A stretch of 64,000 nt of DNA from Sycobia sp. Sy_11 (Eukaryota; Arthropoda; Insecta; Hymenoptera; Epichrysomallidae), in assembly GCA_018907035.1 (NCBI GenBank), contig JACCIC010000004.1, positions 1,145,001 through 1,209,000 of the forward strand, written 5' to 3'. Positions 33,933-45,084 of this stretch are shown piece by piece (the first letter of the stretch is position 1; every line of letters starts with the position of its first letter). The position numbers and the translations under genes were made by a program. A model generated the notes under the pieces. The model was not told where the DNA came from, searched no databases, and worked only from the letters and a program-made list of their open reading frames with translations.

Positions 33933-36586
33933 TTGTTGACGAAATGTATGCAATTGATATCCATCCACTGCTATACTATTTTAATATATGTATGCGTATT
34001 TATATCGGAAGAGTACATTCTCTGTTTAGACATACTCGTATATGATCATTTTTACGATACAGCATTTTATATAATCTATTCTCATCAAAAGAATAGGTCA
34101 TATGTAAATTAATTTTATTACAACAGTAGGTGTTTCATCATTTCGAATTGAGCAGCAGCGTAAGGTAACGTTCTTGTTTATGCTAAAGTGGTGGAACGTA
34201 AACGTTACATTCTTAGGTAAAATATTTGAATTGCAATAGAATTGAAAAATCAGAAAAGTTCTTTATCATACAAGAATCAATTATTTTCCAAATCATTATA
34301 TAAATGTAACTATACTATTTTGCGATAAAATTTAATAGAACGTTTTGTTTCTTGTTAAACCAAGATTATTGTGCTTGAAAGGAGATTTCTTTTCTTATAA
34401 ATAAATTAAATTGCTATTAATCATCTAATGAATTTTTATTTTACAAATTTTTTTGCATGAATATATTATGCAATTCAATAAGACTGTGAAAATCTGAATT
34501 TCAAAAGTTTATTTTTAGAAAAGTTATTAATGAATGAGAAGAACAAGTGTTTGCAAAATTCTTTTTTAATTTCTAACTAAACTAATAATTTTAATCGATT
34601 TTAATACAAATAATCTCATTTGTTAGATGATTTAGTTATCTACAATATGTATTGGAAACATTTATTGATCAGAGCACTTCGATAGAAGCAGAAAAATGAA
34701 GGAAAGTCTTTTATTTTTAATGCGCCATTTATAAAATTTTTTATCAAGTTACTATATTGGCTTAATAGTTTTGAAGATTTTCGTGACCATACAAACAAAC
34801 ACTATCTGTTTATTATATTAATAATGATAATTATGAAAATATCATAGCATCAAATTTTCAAAAATCAACTATGGAACGTTTTCTTTCAATTTTGAGCTTT
34901 GTATTGCCCGTCAATAGAGCGACAAGTAATCAGCGATAATTATATAATTTTCTTACAAGAACTAGTATGGAACAAAGCTGGCCATGCAGACTGTGAGCCT
35001 TTCTAATTCATCCGGCTGTACTAAGGTTTAGGACCATCTATTAACTATCCAATCGCTTTATTATTCTATTTTCTCATCGCCTTCTCTCCTCCCCAAATTC
35101 TGTGCAATTTTTGGATATAATATACATTTCATTTTTATAATTTATTTCGATAATATTATAATAATGGGATTCTATATCAATCCAATCACTGATTAATTAC
35201 CGGTATTCGGTATACTCGTTTATACACTGGTAAATTATAGTATACATAATCTCTACAATATAACTAGATACAATAGCAGATTATTAATGATCAGGGAAAT
35301 GATTTTTAAAAGTGAATATACATTTTAGATAGTTGTAAATAGTTTGTGAATGATGTTCTAATGTTGTTCAACTAATGAAAACGCGCAGAGTCTTTCTGGC
35401 AGTTCCGATAGACCATAGATGGGAATAAACTAGTGCAACAAACTTAAATGGTTATTTATTTGTAGAAAACATATGAAGGTTGCTACTCAAGTTAAGAGCA
35501 ATATAGTCTTTATGTCATGCAATTACATATGAGCGCATAAAGGAATCTTTTCAATAAACAGCTAAACCTTGTCCCGCAGTGGTGGACTGGTCCTGTTCAT
35601 TGTTCTTCAGATTATTCTCAAATTTTTACCTTATCTTTATAGTTTCGCTGCCCTTCGAAGAAAAACTGACTCAGTGTTTCCCTATTGGCTGAGCACCAAA
35701 TTGTTTAAAAATTATTTGCAATTATCTAAAATTGATATTAGTTACTTCATCACAATTTCCTCTGAACATTATTAATTGCTACTGTGTTGAGTTATATCGG
35801 AGAACCCGGTATAAACACTGTAAAGGGTGAAAAAAAAACTATAATTTATTGTACATAAAGATAAAACACTGTGCATTACTTATGCCAGTTTCGTTCCCTT
35901 AATTTTATTTTGAGTAGCATTAATTAATTTATTTTCTTATTTTTCACTGTACACTGAGCAAAAAGAAACATTACGGTAACCTAAAAGTCAAGTAAACGTG
36001 TGTACTTATGTAACTGGTGATCACGTAAAATCAACCTAATATAAATATAAATTTTGACTTTTCACTTTTACACTATTTATAAATTTGTTTATGATATCTT
36101 ATATTTAATAATAAAATAAGAGCCCTGGTAGAAATGCTAAACATTTTTAAGCTATAAAGAAGGTATTTCATTATGAATAAACCTAGTAACAAGGTATTTA
36201 ACTTCGGTAGTAATTAGCTTAATATCTAACTTTTTTTCAGTCATTTCGTTCGTTTTATAGATACATTTTCTCAGCCTATTTTTTTAGGTATTTAAGACCC
36301 ATAATAGTTAGTTACGTATCAATGTATTTTTGGCTAGGATTCAAATTTATCTTAAAACAAGGTTAAATTAGGTATAATATATAGCCTAGCTACAAAATTA
36401 ACATCATTGTTATGCATTATTATATCAATTCATGGATTTTGATAATTACTTTAATGAATAAATTGTAAATTTATATCTAGTTTCTAATTTTGAATATTGA
36501 ATTAATTTGTACGCAAGCTATTACTTATACATATATAGTACATATTAAACGCATTGACAATAGTTTATACACTCGCATACAATGTT

Positions 36587-36598
<12 letters not shown>

Positions 36599-36644
<46 letters not shown>
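36599..36644. repeat. (AT)n microsatellite
   Basis: AT dinucleotides preceded by four catac units. Confidence 0.95.
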
Positions 36645-36646
<2 letters not shown>

Positions 36647-39416
36647 AGTTTTAAACGAGCTTATATACTAATCAAGATAATTTTTTGTCACTTGCGGGCG
36701 TGTCCAGTTTCCAGGCATAGTGTGTGCCATCTTCATAAATTAAAATTTCGATATAAAATCAACTTCAAATAATTTAAAAAAAATTTTCAAAAAACAATAA
36801 AATTATATTATTTATTAAATTATTTATTTTATAAATAAATAGAATAATACATATAATTAATTACTAATAATTGAAACAGGTATAAGATAAGCAAAATAAT
36901 ATTTTTGAAGCTGCTTTATTAGTAATGTCAGAATTTAAGGAGTGAAAATCATATTTAAAATATATGTACTTATTATCTTGATATTAGTTTTTTGTTGAAA
37001 CGTTTTAATTCGTTTGCTTGCGCTGTCAGAGCAGCTAAAACTAACGACAAATTAATGTAACATCAGCCTAACCTCTCAACTCTCAAAGTATTTTACTTAA
37101 TTTATTAAATCGTATAGAAATCTATCTCGTTGATATTGAAAACTGACAAATCACAATGTCGATAAAAACCAAAAGAATAACGATCAAAGAAAATATATTG
37201 AATAATATTTACAGTTTATTTCTGCATAATATAAAGCTTTTCTATTCTTTCAATTTGAATGTTTTAACTAATATTTAGAGTCAAGATAATTATTTATTTG
37301 AAATTCAATTCCGTTTCTGAACTTATTTATTTGAAATTCTATTCCCTTTGTTAACGTTTAAAGTATTTTTATGTGTTGTTTGTCACAGTTAAAAGAAGAA
37401 AATGTTCAAAGCTATGTTGATTTATAAAAATCTTTCTACAACACCTATATGTAATATACAATAACCTTGATATAATAATAATAAGAAATTATTATAATAA
37501 TAATTTTCGTTATAATACTTCATATATTTCATGCAATTTTGAATAACGCGCGCGCCGCAAGGTCGAACGTCGTCTGTCAGCTCGCCTGTAAAAAAAAAGA
37601 TATCATTAAAATATTTAGGAAATAATCCAATATGCAGCTCATTTATGAAAAGGATCTTTCATTTTTTGAGAGAGTTAGTAATGAAATAAATCTCATTTCC
37701 GGCGGATCTCTCATAAGAGTTAATGCGAAACCAGGTTAAATTTCTGATATTGTAAGGACTCATTCTCAAAACAGACATTATTTTTCTTTTCTAATATTTC
37801 CAAACTAGTTACGTATCTTATGATGTTTCATTTATTCTATAAACCATATAATATTATATAATATTGTATAAATATTAATTTTTTCGATTGTAGTAATTGA
37901 AACTTACATCCAAATTAAAATGTTTATTTACTAGCCAAAAAATAAGGTTCCAGCTTCAAAGCTAGTTTCTATCTATTTTTTAATTTTATAGACAATCACA
38001 TTTTTCATTCTAAGATTTGCCTAGTTTTAAGCTATGATAGTTAATTCTATTTTTAATACCTAGTAACTACTTTTCAATGTATCGAAAAATGTTAGATTTC
38101 TACCAGGGAGGTAAAAAATAAATTTAATTTATGAATTAATGTTTGTTATATATAGATAATATGAATGTTATATTTTAAAAAGTTGAACATGAAACTATTG
38201 AAACAAGAAATATATTAAAAGTATGCAAATAAAATAGAATAATAACATTAAAGAGAACCAGTAAGTAAATAGTGACATTGTGTGAGATGACATCTTGATG
38301 AGAAGCTACGTTCAATATAAAATAAGGAAATGAAAGTCCAATGAGCTAAAATAATGACTTAGTATCCTTGATTTTTATGTATAATTTGTATATTTTTCAC
38401 CCATTATTGAGAATTATTTTTTCAATGGATATATTTCTCGATGGATGTATTTCTTTTATTAGTCCACTTAAGACATTCATTAAATAAATCTTAAAGTCGT
38501 TCTATACATTTAATAGTTTACGAATTCACAATTTTAAGCCTCAAAAATCAGTTGTATTATATACTTTTTGCATATTTCCTTTTAAAGTCATAACCATATA
38601 ACAGACTACCCTAATATCTTTACTGATACTTTGCAAAAAAGTATTCGAACGGTAAACTTAAAATGAAAAAATATGGAATATAAGTATTGGGAAGATATGT
38701 CGTTACATGTATGTGCGGCACATGTGAAACTTATTGAATCTACACGCTATAAATAAATGTCTTTTCTTAGTCAAAAACTAACTTAGAAAAATGATTTTTT
38801 CTAATTATGTATCTTCAACATACCAAATCAATATACTTATTAGTTCCTTATAACAATTTGAGCCAAGCTGAGCGATGACCGCATCTGTTCGACAGATTGC
38901 ATTAAATTGTAAAACAATTTAAGCTAATTCTGTAAATTTGTTCAAAGTTTCTGTGCATATGTATAAATAAAACTGTATTTTTGACAAAAGTTATAGTTTA
39001 ATATACGAAAATCTATTGCTGAAACACTTTTTATTAATGTAGTAGCTATTTCGACGTTGAATATTGTACTAGCTATGAGGCGCATTGAAATGTATCTTAG
39101 AGCTTTGGTAAAACCAGGTATAGTTGGATTGAATGTAGAAAAAATCAAATATGTAATTTATACAAAGCTTGCCTTTTGGCAGTTTTAATATAATATGGGA
39201 TACTCGTGACAGAGAGCTGAACTAAAAAAATGGTAGTCATGAGGGTACAAGAACTACGCAAAAGCAATGCTTAGATTAGTCAAATTTCGGAGTTCTATAT
39301 TGCATAAAAAAGAACTGAAAATTAACGAAATACATCATAGTGAGCCATAAGAAGTGTTATTCAGAGTTACAACTGTAAAAAAGCGTTATGGAATGCGTTG
39401 CTTAACAATTAACAAT

Positions 39417-39429
39417 AATTGGTTAAATT
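39417..39429. repeat. LINE target-site duplication, left copy
   Basis: aattggttaaatt, identical to the copy at 44551-44563. Confidence 0.9.
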
Positions 39430-39532
39430 TTTTTTTTTTTTTTTTTTATTTAAGCTTTATTAACTTCAGATGAAGCTATTTAGCTCTACATTCATTATAT
39501 TTACATTGACAATACGCAAAATTTACATTATT

Positions 39533-40245
39533 TTATATTTGTAGATTACAGCTTTGCAAATAATTATACAGAATTTTACATACAGAAGGTTTTATATTAA
39601 CTAACATACATCTGATTCTAGTCGGAAGGTAAATATGCTTCTTTTCGAGTTGTTTTATAAGAATTTTTCTTTGTTTATCATACAATGAACATTGCCATAA
39701 AACGTGATCGAGATCTTGCTCATAAGAGTTACAGATACAGGTCGCTCGACCAATAATTTGAACTCGGGCAAGTGAAGCTGCGAGATTATAATGATTTGCT
39801 CTACATCTGTTCATTGTAACTATGGCAGGTCTTGGAAGATTGCAGTAAGAAAACCAGGGTTTAGACGTGCATTGAAAAAAATATTTGAAGTATTCAATAC
39901 CTTTATACGAGCTTTGTTCTATGATTTTATTCATGGTGAGGGTTTTGCATTCTGATTTAAACATTGTACGAAGATCTGTAAAAGGGATTCGTATATTTTT
40001 ATCGTACGATTCATTGGTGGCTGCTTTCGCAAGTTGATCTGCTCGTTCGTTCCCACTGATTCCGATGTGCGAGGGTATCCACATAAATTTGATTGTGCTA
40101 TTATTAGGACCTGTATTAAATTCTATGGTTTTTCTTTTGATTTCGTAAATAAGATGATTTGTTTTAATATCGAATTTGGCATGTCTTAAATTTTGGAGGG
40201 CACTGAGGGAATCAGTGAGTACGATTACATTATGGTTGGTAATTT
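39533..40245 (-). pseudogene. LINE ORF2 RNase H domain and C-terminus (after frameshift)
   Basis: Past the break near 40240 the reading frame continues as VIVLTDSLSALQNL (third catalytic Asp), then WIPSHIGISGNERADQLAKA (His and fourth Asp), and a C-terminal region with a CRANHYN and CICNSYEQDLDHVLWQC zinc-binding pattern typical of RNase H-bearing LINEs. Stop at 39533. With the upstream FTDG and TAEC all four RNase H acidic residues are present. Confidence 0.88.
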
Positions 40246-42102
40246 TTTTCTACATTCGGCAGTAAAGATAGATGCAAGATTGTTCACGCTTCTTTGAATA
40301 TTAAAATTTAGAAAAGGTGCAAAACAAGCTGACCCGACCGAATTTGCACCAGCTATTTTGCTACCATCAGTAAAAATAGCTTTACCATTGTTATTAGTGA
40401 TTAAATCATCTAGAGTCTTGTTTGGATTTTCTGTATTCTTAAGTGTATTACCAAACTCCGTATCTATATCTAAATTTGCAATGATAATTTTGTAGTCTGT
40501 TGAGTATATTGGATACTGATTTTGAATCGCAATTATGTCTTTAACTAACATTAAATTATTGATACAGCTTATAAGTACGCTTTTGTTATTAGAATTATGA
40601 AAGCTCTTAGCAGATTTCATTACTGTGCTGCGAACAGGCAGACTTAAGTTAGACATGATTTTAGATAAGTAACTGCTGCATAGATATTTAGCCCTGTCTT
40701 TGATATAAATGAGTTTTGATTCTGCCAGAAGTATGTTGGTAGGAGTGCTGATTCGATACCCCAAACATAAGCGGATAGCGCTATATTGAAGTTTCTCGAG
40801 TTTTGACACTGTTTTTCCATCATTAGGTAAATAAATGTAGTTCGCGTAATCTATTATTGAGCGGATGAACGATTTGTAGATAAGTAAGAGTGTATTTGGA
40901 TCAGCACCCCACCAAGTTCCTCTTATAAACTTTATTAAGTTGAGTGCTTTTAAACATTTATTATGAACATTTTCAATATGATCTCTAAAGGATAGTTTGT
41001 AGTCAAAAATAACGCCTAGATACCGAACTATTGCTTTTGATTTAATAGTGGTCTCATCAATATTTATTTGTACGTTACCAGGACCAAGACCAAATTTATT
41101 AAAATGAATTAAGACAGTTTTTTTCGGAGCGATTTCTAGGCCTATACCTAAGAGATTCTGATTGAGAATGTTAACAGCTTTGTTCATGATCGATGTGCAA
41201 GATATAAGTGATTTTCTTTTAATGAGCAATGTTATATCATCAGCATATTTATAAATAGTTATACTTTTTGGAAGCCCTTTAATAATATCAGCTACGTAGA
41301 GATTAAAAAGTAGTGGGCTGAGTGCTCCACCTTGCGGAACCCCTTTATAGACATGCCTCGCAAAATTTTCAGTGAATGGTGTGTAAACATACCTTTCATA
41401 ATTAAGGAATTTGACAAATTTTATAATTTCAATTGGACATTGTTTATCGGCTAAAAAGTTTAATAAAATTTCACAATTGACATTATCGAAGGCGCTTTTA
41501 ATATCTATAAAGTTAGCAAGTGCGTGATGTTTAAGCTTGAAACTTTCTTCAATTTTTAAAGTTAGCTGAACCAGATTATCTATGCATAATTGACCTTTTC
41601 GAAAACCCGATTGTTCTCCTGGAAGTTGATTATTATGCTCTAGCCACCATTGGAGACGATTTTTTATAAGGATTTCGAAAAGTTTACAAACGCAAGAGGA
41701 TAAACTTATCGGTCTATAGTTCACACCATCAGGTTTGCTTAAGAAAATAACAAAATAGTTTTTACAATCTAAAGGGTATTTTCCATTGTCAAATAACTCA
41801 TTGAAAATATCAAGTAGAATCAATTTATATTTTATAGGTAATCTTTGCAGAATTTCGTAATCGATTCCATCTAGCCCTGGAGAAGAGGTAATTTTTCTGT
41901 AGTTGAGTGCGATATTAAATTCTGTAAATATATAGTGACCACTGAGAAATGGATTATACGAACAATTTGGTAAATAGGAAGGATCAGATGGAACCCACGC
42001 CGGGCTTATATTATCTAAACATTTCAATAATGCGTCGTGATTATGCGAACTAATAGAGTTTTGTGATTTAATTTTTACGAACTTATTCTTAAAAATTTTC
42101 AT
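40225..42102 (-). CDS. LINE ORF2 reverse transcriptase domain
   Basis: This open frame covers the RT fingers and palm and the start of RNase H. Visible RT motifs: SSPGLDGIDYEIL, NYRPISLSSCVCKLFE, GFRKGQ, DIKSAFDNVN, GVPQGGALSPLLFNLYVADI and YKYADDITLL (catalytic YADD; complement at about 41234-41247), then RYLGVIFDYKLSFRDHI. The C-terminal part contains FTDGSKIAGA and IFTAEC, the first Asp and the Glu of RNase H. It ends at a frame break in an A-run near 40240. It would make cDNA by target-primed reverse transcription. Confidence 0.93.
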   Translation of the reverse strand: MKIFKNKFVKIKSQNSISSHNHDALLKCLDNISPAWVPSDPSYLPNCSYNPFLSGHYIFTEFNIALNYRKITSSPGLDGIDYEILQRLPIKYKLILLDIFNELFDNGKYPLDCKNYFVIFLSKPDGVNYRPISLSSCVCKLFEILIKNRLQWWLEHNNQLPGEQSGFRKGQLCIDNLVQLTLKIEESFKLKHHALANFIDIKSAFDNVNCEILLNFLADKQCPIEIIKFVKFLNYERYVYTPFTENFARHVYKGVPQGGALSPLLFNLYVADIIKGLPKSITIYKYADDITLLIKRKSLISCTSIMNKAVNILNQNLLGIGLEIAPKKTVLIHFNKFGLGPGNVQINIDETTIKSKAIVRYLGVIFDYKLSFRDHIENVHNKCLKALNLIKFIRGTWWGADPNTLLLIYKSFIRSIIDYANYIYLPNDGKTVSKLEKLQYSAIRLCLGYRISTPTNILLAESKLIYIKDRAKYLCSSYLSKIMSNLSLPVRSTVMKSAKSFHNSNNKSVLISCINNLMLVKDIIAIQNQYPIYSTDYKIIIANLDIDTEFGNTLKNTENPNKTLDDLITNNNGKAIFTDGSKIAGANSVGSACFAPFLNFNIQRSVNNLASIFTAECRKKLPTIM

Positions 42103-43150
42103 AGTGTTCCATACATATGTATTATTCGTCGAAAAGTTAATATTTTCTGTGAATTGCTTAAAACAATCTTTTTTTTTAATTTGAAAGTTTTTTTTGCTAT
42201 AGCAGCTTGTTTTTTATAATTGATACAATCAGTTTCTTTGTGGGTGTGTTCCCATTTTTTGAGAGATGCTTTACGAATTCTTTTAACTTTTTCACACTCC
42301 TCATCCGACCATTTAACAGGATTATTGTGTTTAATATGGGGATTATGATTCTTACATGCCGGGATGTTAGATTTAACAGCTAAAGTGACGATTTGTATAA
42401 AAATGTTATATTTTTCATGCACGCTTAATTTAGAATAATTATGGTTGAGGAATGTGTGAAGTTCATTATTTAAAGTATCAATAAAGCCACTCCAATTTGT
42501 TTTCTTAGATTTAATTTTAAAAGTTTTACTACTGTAATATTCTTTCTGAACAGAAATGGTAGTATGTATTGGAAAATGATCTGAGCCAAATGAATCGTCG
42601 TATATATCAATATTGATTTTATCTACAAGATTAATAGTTGAAATAATTAAATCGATGTTAGATTTTTTTCCGGAATTAGAATCGAACCTTGATAAAGTAG
42701 TTGTGTTGTGAATAATTAAATCATTTTTATTAATCACGTTTAGTAGTAAGTTACCATATACGTCACTATTTGAACAATTCCAGTATTTATGATGAGCATT
42801 GAAGTCTCCAAGTAAAAGATTGTATGCGTCTACTTGAAGTATACTCATAATGCTGTCCCAATGTTCTTGAGCGGGTCTTAGACTGTTTGTGTAGTTCGGT
42901 GGTCTGTAGCATGCGTAATATTGATATTTGGTTCACAGTTATTAACGCGAATACCGTATAGTTCAAAAAAATCAGTATGATTTTTAGTTTCGTTGATCAC
43001 TGTAGCAGTAAGATTATTTTTAACATAGAAAATAATTCCACCTCCTCTATTTTCTCGTCTATCTTTGCGAAAAATTTTAAAACCAGAGACTTGAATAGTT
43101 GTATCAGCAATTTCTTGCGAGAGCCAGGACTCAACACAAACTAAAATATC
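42099..43150 (-). pseudogene. LINE ORF2 endonuclease domain (frameshifted)
   Basis: Apurinic-endonuclease-like domain. The segment 43150-42930 reads LDILVCVESWLSQE then RRENRGGGIIFYVKNN. A frameshift at about 42920 leads into ACYRPPNYTNSLRPAQEHW and then the open frame from 42848, with LLLGDFNAHH (catalytic Asp-Asn) and SDHFPIHT (catalytic Asp-His), which are diagnostic of LINE endonucleases. The N-terminal motif with the first catalytic Asn is not found. A second frame break near 42165-42175, in a run of A, separates it from the RT frame; a single-base error there would join them. Confidence 0.85.
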
Positions 43151-43158
43151 GAGAGGCT

Positions 43159-44328
43159 CTAGAATTTTGGGAAGCTCGTGTTTACGTTGACATCAACAAT
43201 CAGTGTCACATCTGTAGTAAGCTTATGGGCAGCCGCTATTATGTCAATGTTAGTATACGTATCTTTTAAAAAATTTAAAAGAACATGAAAATCGATTGGT
43301 AATTGATTAGAGGGATTTTGAAAAAATGACGTCACTTGCTGCATGTTTTCTTCCAGAACCTTAATATTTTCAACTTTATTTTCCTCCTTTTTCCTTTCGG
43401 CTATTTTTGGTCTTTTAATTCTTTGCTTGGCGGTTGCTTGTGATTTTTTTAAATTGGAAACATGATCAATTGATGTGATAGTGTTTAATTTACTTTTTTC
43501 GTTAGTATTTTCGGCTTGTGCTGATTCCGATGGGCAAGTGCCACTCGTATGAGACAATGGTCTTTTAAAAGTGGTATTTACCTCGTTAACAAGTTGTGTA
43601 GTTTTCATGTGGTTAGATTCACTGTTTTCTTCAGATTGTTTGTTTACATGGGGATGTATAGTGTCATTAGCTGTCGGGCATACTTTAGCTATGTGTCCGG
43701 TTTGTTTACACATAAAACAGAGTGTCGATTCAGTAGTTAAATATGTCCAGTAAGTCGTGTTATCGAAGTTAATATGTAGCGTTTCAGGAAGGTTTTTCTC
43801 ATCTTCTTCGTTAATGTAAAATTGGCGTCTTAATGATAGTACATGTGATCTTCCTGGTTTTGAACAACTTGCTTTCATTTGGTAAATTCTAGAAGCGATA
43901 TTGATTCCTCTTTTTTGTAGCATGTCTATTATTAGCTCATCAGGAATTATTGGTTGAACATTTAAGATAACAACTCTTTTGTCACTATTTACGTATGGTT
44001 TAATAATGAGAGTGTAACCTTTAACTGTTATAGTCTTATTTTTTAGTTCTTGCACTAATTCTTTGTTAGCTAAATATACAATTACTCTTTTACCGGATAT
44101 TTTTGAAATATACCTTACATTATTTATACTTGTTAATTGTTCGAGTCCATCCAAATAATCATCATTGGTTAGTCCTTCAACGACGTCAACAATAATGGCA
44201 TGTTCTTTGGACGGGCGGCTTCGAGCTGCCGCGATGTTGGCGTATGACAACTGCGTGGGTACTATAGTCTTTGTGGAATTAGGTTGCATGGTTTTATGCA
44301 TAGACTGACCGCTATCGATAGTGGTCAT
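43159..44328 (-). CDS. LINE ORF1 protein (nucleic-acid binding)
   Basis: 389 residues, uninterrupted. It has an N-terminal low-complexity part, a middle region with RRM-like alternation (about 40-150), then one CCHC zinc knuckle, CFMCKQTGHIAKVC (about 207-220), and a charged Lys/Glu/Thr-rich tail. ORF1 proteins of this class bind element RNA and form the ribonucleoprotein used for target-primed reverse transcription. The normal ORF1-ORF2 junction and the first part of the endonuclease seem to be missing: sequence just after the stop reads as endonuclease (ILVCVESWLSQE), so a small internal deletion is likely. Confidence 0.85.
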   Translation of the reverse strand: MTTIDSGQSMHKTMQPNSTKTIVPTQLSYANIAAARSRPSKEHAIIVDVVEGLTNDDYLDGLEQLTSINNVRYISKISGKRVIVYLANKELVQELKNKTITVKGYTLIIKPYVNSDKRVVILNVQPIIPDELIIDMLQKRGINIASRIYQMKASCSKPGRSHVLSLRRQFYINEEDEKNLPETLHINFDNTTYWTYLTTESTLCFMCKQTGHIAKVCPTANDTIHPHVNKQSEENSESNHMKTTQLVNEVNTTFKRPLSHTSGTCPSESAQAENTNEKSKLNTITSIDHVSNLKKSQATAKQRIKRPKIAERKKEENKVENIKVLEENMQQVTSFFQNPSNQLPIDFHVLLNFLKDTYTNIDIIAAAHKLTTDVTLIVDVNVNTSFPKF

Positions 44329-44550
44329 AATGCGGAGCTGCCCTTGCCAGTGCAGTCCGAAGACTGCACCGGCTAAAGCAGCGAAAAGTTATTTAGGCAC
44401 AAATCACAAAACTATTATACAATCTGTAAGAATATTTACACGTTGTAGCTTCCTATATACACTTAATATTATTATATACTTTGCGAGAGCGCGGTATAAA
44501 CACGTCTTCACGCGACGAGTATCGGGCTCCGAATCTAAATTCCGAAAATA

Positions 44551-44563
44551 AATTGGTTAAATT
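44551..44563. repeat. LINE target-site duplication, right copy
   Basis: aattggttaaatt; marks the 5' end of the element. Full 13-of-13 match to the left copy. Confidence 0.9.
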
Positions 44564-44888
44564 ATATTGACACCAAGAAACCCAAAACTGAGAGCTATTT
44601 GCACTAAATGTTGGTAAATTAATTTTCTTTAAAGCGATACATAACATATACTTTTTAATATCCATTCTTTAAGACGTAGTATATGTACTCTTATGAAGGA
44701 GATATTAAAATTTCTCTTTATGAGAATCCCAATCTACTCGTTAGGCAGTGGCCCAAATTAAATTACATATGAAAAGTCTCTCTCTATAAGTGAATTTTAC
44801 ATTTCCTTGGCTTTAGAGAGTGAGTAGGCTAATCGTGTTCTAATAAATCTAAACTTGTTTTTAAGTTTTTTTTTCTTTTACAGTAAGA

Positions 44889-45084
44889 ATGGCTGAAGAT
44901 AGTGTCAGTGTTGTCGGTGGTTCGATCAGCAGTTGCAGTGGGAGTAGCAGCACCGGAGGTGGAGGTGGCGAAGCGAGTCGCTTGCAATTACTACAAGAAA
45001 TGCGTCAGCAGAATTTTGATAGTATCCGATTTTCTTCCTATCGAACTGCTTGCAAACTACGATTTATTCAGAAAAAAGTCAATC
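44889..45084 (+). CDS. Dyb: Dystrobrevin first coding exon
   Basis: The acceptor ttttacag ends at 44883 and the ATG follows at 44889. The exon encodes an insect-type Ser/Gly-rich leader (GGGGGEAS) and then [20 protein letters not shown], the start of the conserved EF-hand-like domain. Donor C|GTAAGT, phase 1. An in-frame ATG after the leader is absent, so this is the start. Confidence 0.93.

Larger units (their letters stand above)
30114..39416 (+). other. First part of inferred dystrobrevin intron 1
   Basis: The first 0.9 kb is GC-rich (CpG-bearing) and may carry regulatory sequence. The rest is AT-rich with simple repeats: (AT)n at 33629-33675 and 36599-36644, and (CA)n at 33890-33932. No coding exon was supported; short open frames there derive from the repeats or chance. 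Confidence 0.45.
39430..44550 (-). mobile_element. Nearly full-length I-type LINE (ORF1, EN-RT-RNase H), antisense in the intron
   Basis: The element is 5.1 kb on the minus strand. A 13-bp target-site duplication aattggttaaatt flanks it (39417-39429 and 44551-44563). The 3' end carries a poly(A) tail, seen as a T-run at 39430-39447. Layout from the 5' end: about 220-bp 5' UTR, ORF1 with a CCHC knuckle, ORF2 with endonuclease, reverse transcriptase and RNase H. The presence of RNase H and a poly(A) tail suggests the I superfamily (I or Nimb-like); the clade needs a tree. Frame breaks in ORF2 fall in A-runs. The perfect duplication shows a recent insertion. Confidence 0.95.

Noticed and set aside
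33863..34112. Open frames with Thr-His repeats
   Set aside because: They arise from the (CA)n tract at 33890-33932.
43549..43753. Plus-strand frames opposite LINE ORF1
   Set aside because: Antisense shadows of the ORF1 coding sequence.
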